From NCBI GenBank assembly GCA_035319305.1, contig DATHCY010000224.1, positions 1 to 33,944 of the forward strand: 33,944 nucleotides of DNA, given 5' to 3'. This DNA comes from Methanocella_A sp035319305. GTDB lineage: Archaea; Halobacteriota; Methanocellia; Methanocellales; Methanocellaceae. This document shows, piece after piece, positions 31,255 through 33,944 of the stretch. A program made the position numbers and the translations under genes. How positions within the stretch are numbered: the first letter of the stretch is position 1; each line of letters starts with the position of its first letter. Under the pieces are notes generated by a model, which made no database searches, was not told where the DNA came from, and saw only the letters and a program-made list of their open reading frames with translations.

Positions 31255-32472
31255 CTATCCAGATACCATCTGTCCTTCGTACATCCACATAGAAGCGGCC
31301 CACGCGACGGTCAGCGCTGCCATGATCAGCAGCAGTACTCGCAGCCCATATTGGTCGACGGTGATGCCCAGGACCCGCCCGATGGCCTCATAGCCACCAT
31401 AGTATGCGATGATGTAGCCACAAACGGCAAACCAGATGGCGTTTGCCGTGTACATGCCAAGCGCGAAAATCGGCCTTCCCACGTAAATTCGTTCCCTGAA
31501 CGTGTTCTTCATGATATTCTGAGTCGCGAAGCTCACGGCTGCGACGCCGGCGGTGCCGATGATTCCTTCGAGGATAAATACGATCAGCGGGTCCGAGGTC
31601 AGGATGATCAGGGACATCTCGGCCGAAAATACGAGAATGCCCATTGTCGCTATGATCTTCCTGCTCGAAAAGCGACTTCGTGAAAGGAGCCAGTAGACGA
31701 GGATCGTGATACTGCTAACCACGACGCTGAGCATACCCAGCCAGACGTTCCTGATTCCTACGTTGGCGAAAAAGACCTTTGATAGGGACGACCAGGTGCT
31801 GACGGTGAGGGTCATAAATAGCATCGTTAGCAGAAATGTGATCACCGTATGCTTATTTTCTAGAACCTTGCCGAGGTCTTCCTCGATCGGGTACTTGTCG
31901 TAGGTTTTGTAATAGATAGGGTCTTTGAAAACGGCCATGATAGCCGTAGAGAAGATAAGGAATGCCAGCGCTGATAGCAGCCAGATTCCATATCCGAATA
32001 GTTGGACGATGATTCCTGCGATAAGTGGCGTGAGTGCGCTCATAACGGTGGTGGCGACATTGTACCGGGAGAACGCGTCAGTAGTTGAAAAGCCGTGTGT
32101 GTCAATGAGTTCGCACACGATCAGGAAGGTCAGGCTCCAGAAGATTCCCGCGGCAAGGCCGATTAGAAGGCCGGATATTAGCAGCGACTCGGGCGTAGGA
32201 TAAAAGTAGAGCAGCAGCTCGTATACGGCAGAGATCACCCCGATGCCTAGGAACATCTTTTTCGGGTTGATGTATCGTAGGAGGAATATGCTGAGGAGGT
32301 TTGAGATCGCGGATCCAATGCTGATCAGAGCGAAGTGCAGGCTTAAGTATGGGGATGGAAGGTGATAGTCGATGGCGTACTGCGGCACGAAAAGCACCAC
32401 GCTCAGCCTGCCGTAGAACATTAGCACGAAGATTATTAAGAATAGATCTAGCGCTGTTAATTTTTTCAGCAT
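31255..32472 (-). CDS. MFS-type transporter, 12 membrane segments
   Basis: 405 residues from ATG 32472; a TTG three codons earlier is possible, but a TATA-like ataaatata (32495-32503) places the start site near 32474. About twelve hydrophobic segments in two halves of six, separated by a polar loop around residues 190-210 (YYKTYDKYPIEEDLGKVLE). The segment INPKKMFLGIG after TM2 recalls the MFS A-loop. Substrate not deducible; proteins of this kind export drugs or metabolites. Its neighbours give no pathway. Confidence 0.82.
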   Translation of the reverse strand: MLKKLTALDLFLIIFVLMFYGRLSVVLFVPQYAIDYHLPSPYLSLHFALISIGSAISNLLSIFLLRYINPKKMFLGIGVISAVYELLLYFYPTPESLLISGLLIGLAAGIFWSLTFLIVCELIDTHGFSTTDAFSRYNVATTVMSALTPLIAGIIVQLFGYGIWLLSALAFLIFSTAIMAVFKDPIYYKTYDKYPIEEDLGKVLENKHTVITFLLTMLFMTLTVSTWSSLSKVFFANVGIRNVWLGMLSVVVSSITILVYWLLSRSRFSSRKIIATMGILVFSAEMSLIILTSDPLIVFILEGIIGTAGVAAVSFATQNIMKNTFRERIYVGRPIFALGMYTANAIWFAVCGYIIAYYGGYEAIGRVLGITVDQYGLRVLLLIMAALTVAWAASMWMYEGQMVSG

Positions 32473-32693
32473 TCTGAACAACTAATCAGAGACATAAATA
32501 TACATGTTTAGAGGGGAAAAAGCACTTTTATGGGGGTTACACGGAAAAGCCGGTATATCGCCCGGTATCCTAATCGTTTGCTATCAATGCGGCGTTATAA
32601 ATGAGGCTGGGCTGTCTCCACGGCTAAGTAAGGGCGCATGAGCTTCTACTCTAATCTACTCTGATGGAATGCAACTCCTGTTGGGGTATATAA
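32473..32693. other. Gap between Nth and MFS genes
   Basis: 220 bases. Holds the leftward MFS promoter and a short direct repeat, tctactct, at 32645 and 32656. A possible rightward 24-codon frame at 32531 has no clear promoter. Nothing else supported. Confidence 0.35.
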
Positions 32694-33374
32694 TCACTTT
32701 TTTGGATAGGCTTTGATCTGCCGGGCATAGTCGCATAGATCAATTAGGAAGCAACTCTCATGCTTGGGGTTCTGTGCTTTGCATATGTCCCGACCGAATT
32801 GTACCAGCGCCACATGGACTGAGCCTCGCTGGCCTGCCGGTACTTGTTCCATCAGGATATGGTGTGCCTCTTCATGGTTTGCCTTCTCTGGCACGATGCC
32901 CAGCCGTCTGGTGACACGGAAGACATGGGTATCGACTGGTATGACGTCTCTCCGGCAAGAGAATAGCAGGACGCAGTCGGCTGTTTTTGGGCCGACTCCT
33001 ATGATGGTTAGAAGTTTCTTTCTGGCGGTTTCGGGGTCTGTTTCGCAGACGAAGTTCAGCGCTCCGCCATAATCGTCTATTACTAGCTGTGCAACGTTCC
33101 TGATTATCTTCGCTTTCTGCTCGTGCAGCCCGCCGATCTTGATTAGCTGAGCTATTTCGGCCTCAGATGCTTTTGCCAATTTTGTGGGCGAATCGTAGAC
33201 CTTGTAGAGGCTTTCGAAGGCTCGGGATGAGTTGCGATCCGAGGTGTTCTGGGAGAGGATTGTGGCGATAAGCACGTCGAAGGGGTTGCCTCTGATCTCG
33301 TCATATGGACCGTAGTGAGCGATTAGTCTACGCGATATTTCGGCGGCGGTGTCAGTACCGATCGATGTAGCCAT
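32694..33374 (-). CDS. nth: Endonuclease III-type DNA glycosylase/AP lyase with variant iron-sulfur motif
   Basis: 226 residues, normal length. Removes oxidised pyrimidines and cuts the abasic site. The N-terminal half has ATILSQNTSDRNSSRAFESL (37-56). The helix-hairpin-helix reads LLTIIGVGPKTADCVLL with catalytic Lys130, and Asp148 lies in PVDTHVFRV. The C-terminal cluster motif, normally Cx6Cx2Cx5C, reads C198-x6-H205-x2-C208-x5-C214: histidine replaces the second cysteine. The codon is CAT, two changes from TGT, so a simple read error is unlikely. Start ATG 33374. It follows the partial aminotransferase gene on the same strand, 126 bases away. Confidence 0.93.
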   Translation of the reverse strand: MATSIGTDTAAEISRRLIAHYGPYDEIRGNPFDVLIATILSQNTSDRNSSRAFESLYKVYDSPTKLAKASEAEIAQLIKIGGLHEQKAKIIRNVAQLVIDDYGGALNFVCETDPETARKKLLTIIGVGPKTADCVLLFSCRRDVIPVDTHVFRVTRRLGIVPEKANHEEAHHILMEQVPAGQRGSVHVALVQFGRDICKAQNPKHESCFLIDLCDYARQIKAYPKK

Positions 33375-33500
33375 AATGATACGACCCTTTCAGAGCTAAA
33401 GTTGATATATTTCTATCTGTATTTGACTATAAATCATGTTCTTGCGATGGTATCGGCTCAGCGAATGTTTACTATGTTGTTGTGTCATATTCAATAGCAT

Positions 33501-33944
33501 TTATTCGCTAATTAGTCTACCAGTAAAGCTGTTATTAAAATATTTTTTCATCCGTGCCAGTCCCTCGATGATATGCTCCATGGAGGAGGCGTACGACATC
33601 CTGAAGTGATCGTTGCTATTCGGTCCGAACGCCGAGCCTGGGGTGAGACCGACTCCGGCTTGCAGCAGGCCTTCCACGATCTTTTCTGAGTCGCCATCCA
33701 CTCTCGGGTATGCGTAGAATGCTCCGTTGGGTGTTGGGCATTCCAGGCCGATGTCCTTCATGCCCTTCAGGACCACGTCTCGGCGGATGCGGAACTGTTT
33801 CCGCATGGACTCCACGCTGTTCTGGGGTCCGGTGAGTGCTGCTAGCGCTCCATACTGAACGAAGGTGGTCGGGCTGGAGATGGTGTGCTGCTGCACTTTC
33901 AGTAGACTTTTAAAAATGGTCTTCGGAGCGGTGACATAGCCGAT
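33501..33944 (-). CDS. Class I/II aminotransferase, C-terminal part (5' end outside window)
   Basis: The frame is open from the window edge, so these are the last 147 residues. It opens IGYVTAPKTIFKSLLKVQQH, the segment just after the PLP-binding lysine of aspartate-type aminotransferases (GWRIGY), and continues SPTTFVQYGALAALTG, ECPTPNGAFYAYPRV, GVGLTPGSAFGPNSNDHFRMSYAS with the substrate-carboxylate Arg. This is the AspC/AspB group common in archaea; aspartate or aromatic amino acids are likely substrates. A GTG 49 bases from the edge is internal and not the start. Confidence 0.9.
   Translation of the reverse strand: MGYVTAPKTIFKSLLKVQQHTISSPTTFVQYGALAALTGPQNSVESMRKQFRIRRDVVLKGMKDIGLECPTPNGAFYAYPRVDGDSEKIVEGLLQAGVGLTPGSAFGPNSNDHFRMSYASSMEHIIEGLARMKKYFNNSFTGRLISE

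Noticed and set aside
32520..32690. tRNA or small RNA in the gap after endonuclease III
   Set aside because: No cloverleaf or CCA-like end could be folded by eye.

Overview
The window reads as a methanogenic euryarchaeon, most like Methanocellales; the order-level call is an inference from gene content and GC and was not tested. It carries methenyl-H4MPT cyclohydrolase (mch), the archaeal aspartate-semialdehyde route into the shikimate pathway (ADTH synthase plus 3-dehydroquinate synthase II), a PhoU fused to an AbrB domain, an RlmE with a TRAM tail, archaeal PAS-rich kinase architecture, and TATA boxes placed for leaderless mRNAs.

Layout. 1-330: 3' end of an FkbM-type methyltransferase. 469-3912: a soluble histidine kinase with seven PAS domains. 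4304-7493: a divergent pair, an MBL/rhodanese sulfur protein and a GTPBP1-like GTPase. 7736-11872: a SAM methyltransferase, an uncharacterised protein, mch, a DedA membrane protein and rlmE. 12011-18611: phosphate block: AbrB-PhoU, a decayed IS1-like element, a 52-residue Cys-rich protein, then pstS-pstC-pstA-pstB-phoU. 18733-20957: a YfcE-type phosphoesterase and thiC. 21040-23700: a divergent FtsZ-like gene between IS200/IS605-type debris. 23970-25129: a membrane protein and a zinc-ribbon protein. 25301-29783: five minus-strand genes in two overlapping pairs (hydrolase plus alpha/alpha-toroid protein; ADTH synthase plus DHQ synthase II) with an MBL hydrolase between. 30147-33944: PadR regulator, Mut7-C RNase-like protein, MFS transporter, endonuclease III and the C-terminal part of an aminotransferase.

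How genes work together. PstS captures phosphate, PstCA with PstB import it, and the two PhoU-type proteins probably signal phosphate status. The two shikimate genes are translationally coupled and give the first two steps to 3-dehydroquinate. No rRNA, tRNA or CRISPR array was recognised.

The most interesting items are an FtsZ-like protein with substituted T7-loop and guanine-contact positions, an endonuclease III whose second iron-sulfur cysteine is a histidine, the Cys-rich small protein before pst, a two-copy intergenic repeat ending in T-runs, a shared motif at thiC and at an antisense promoter over its 3' end, and a duplicated IS605-end-like module. All assignments come from reading the sequence; no database search was run.
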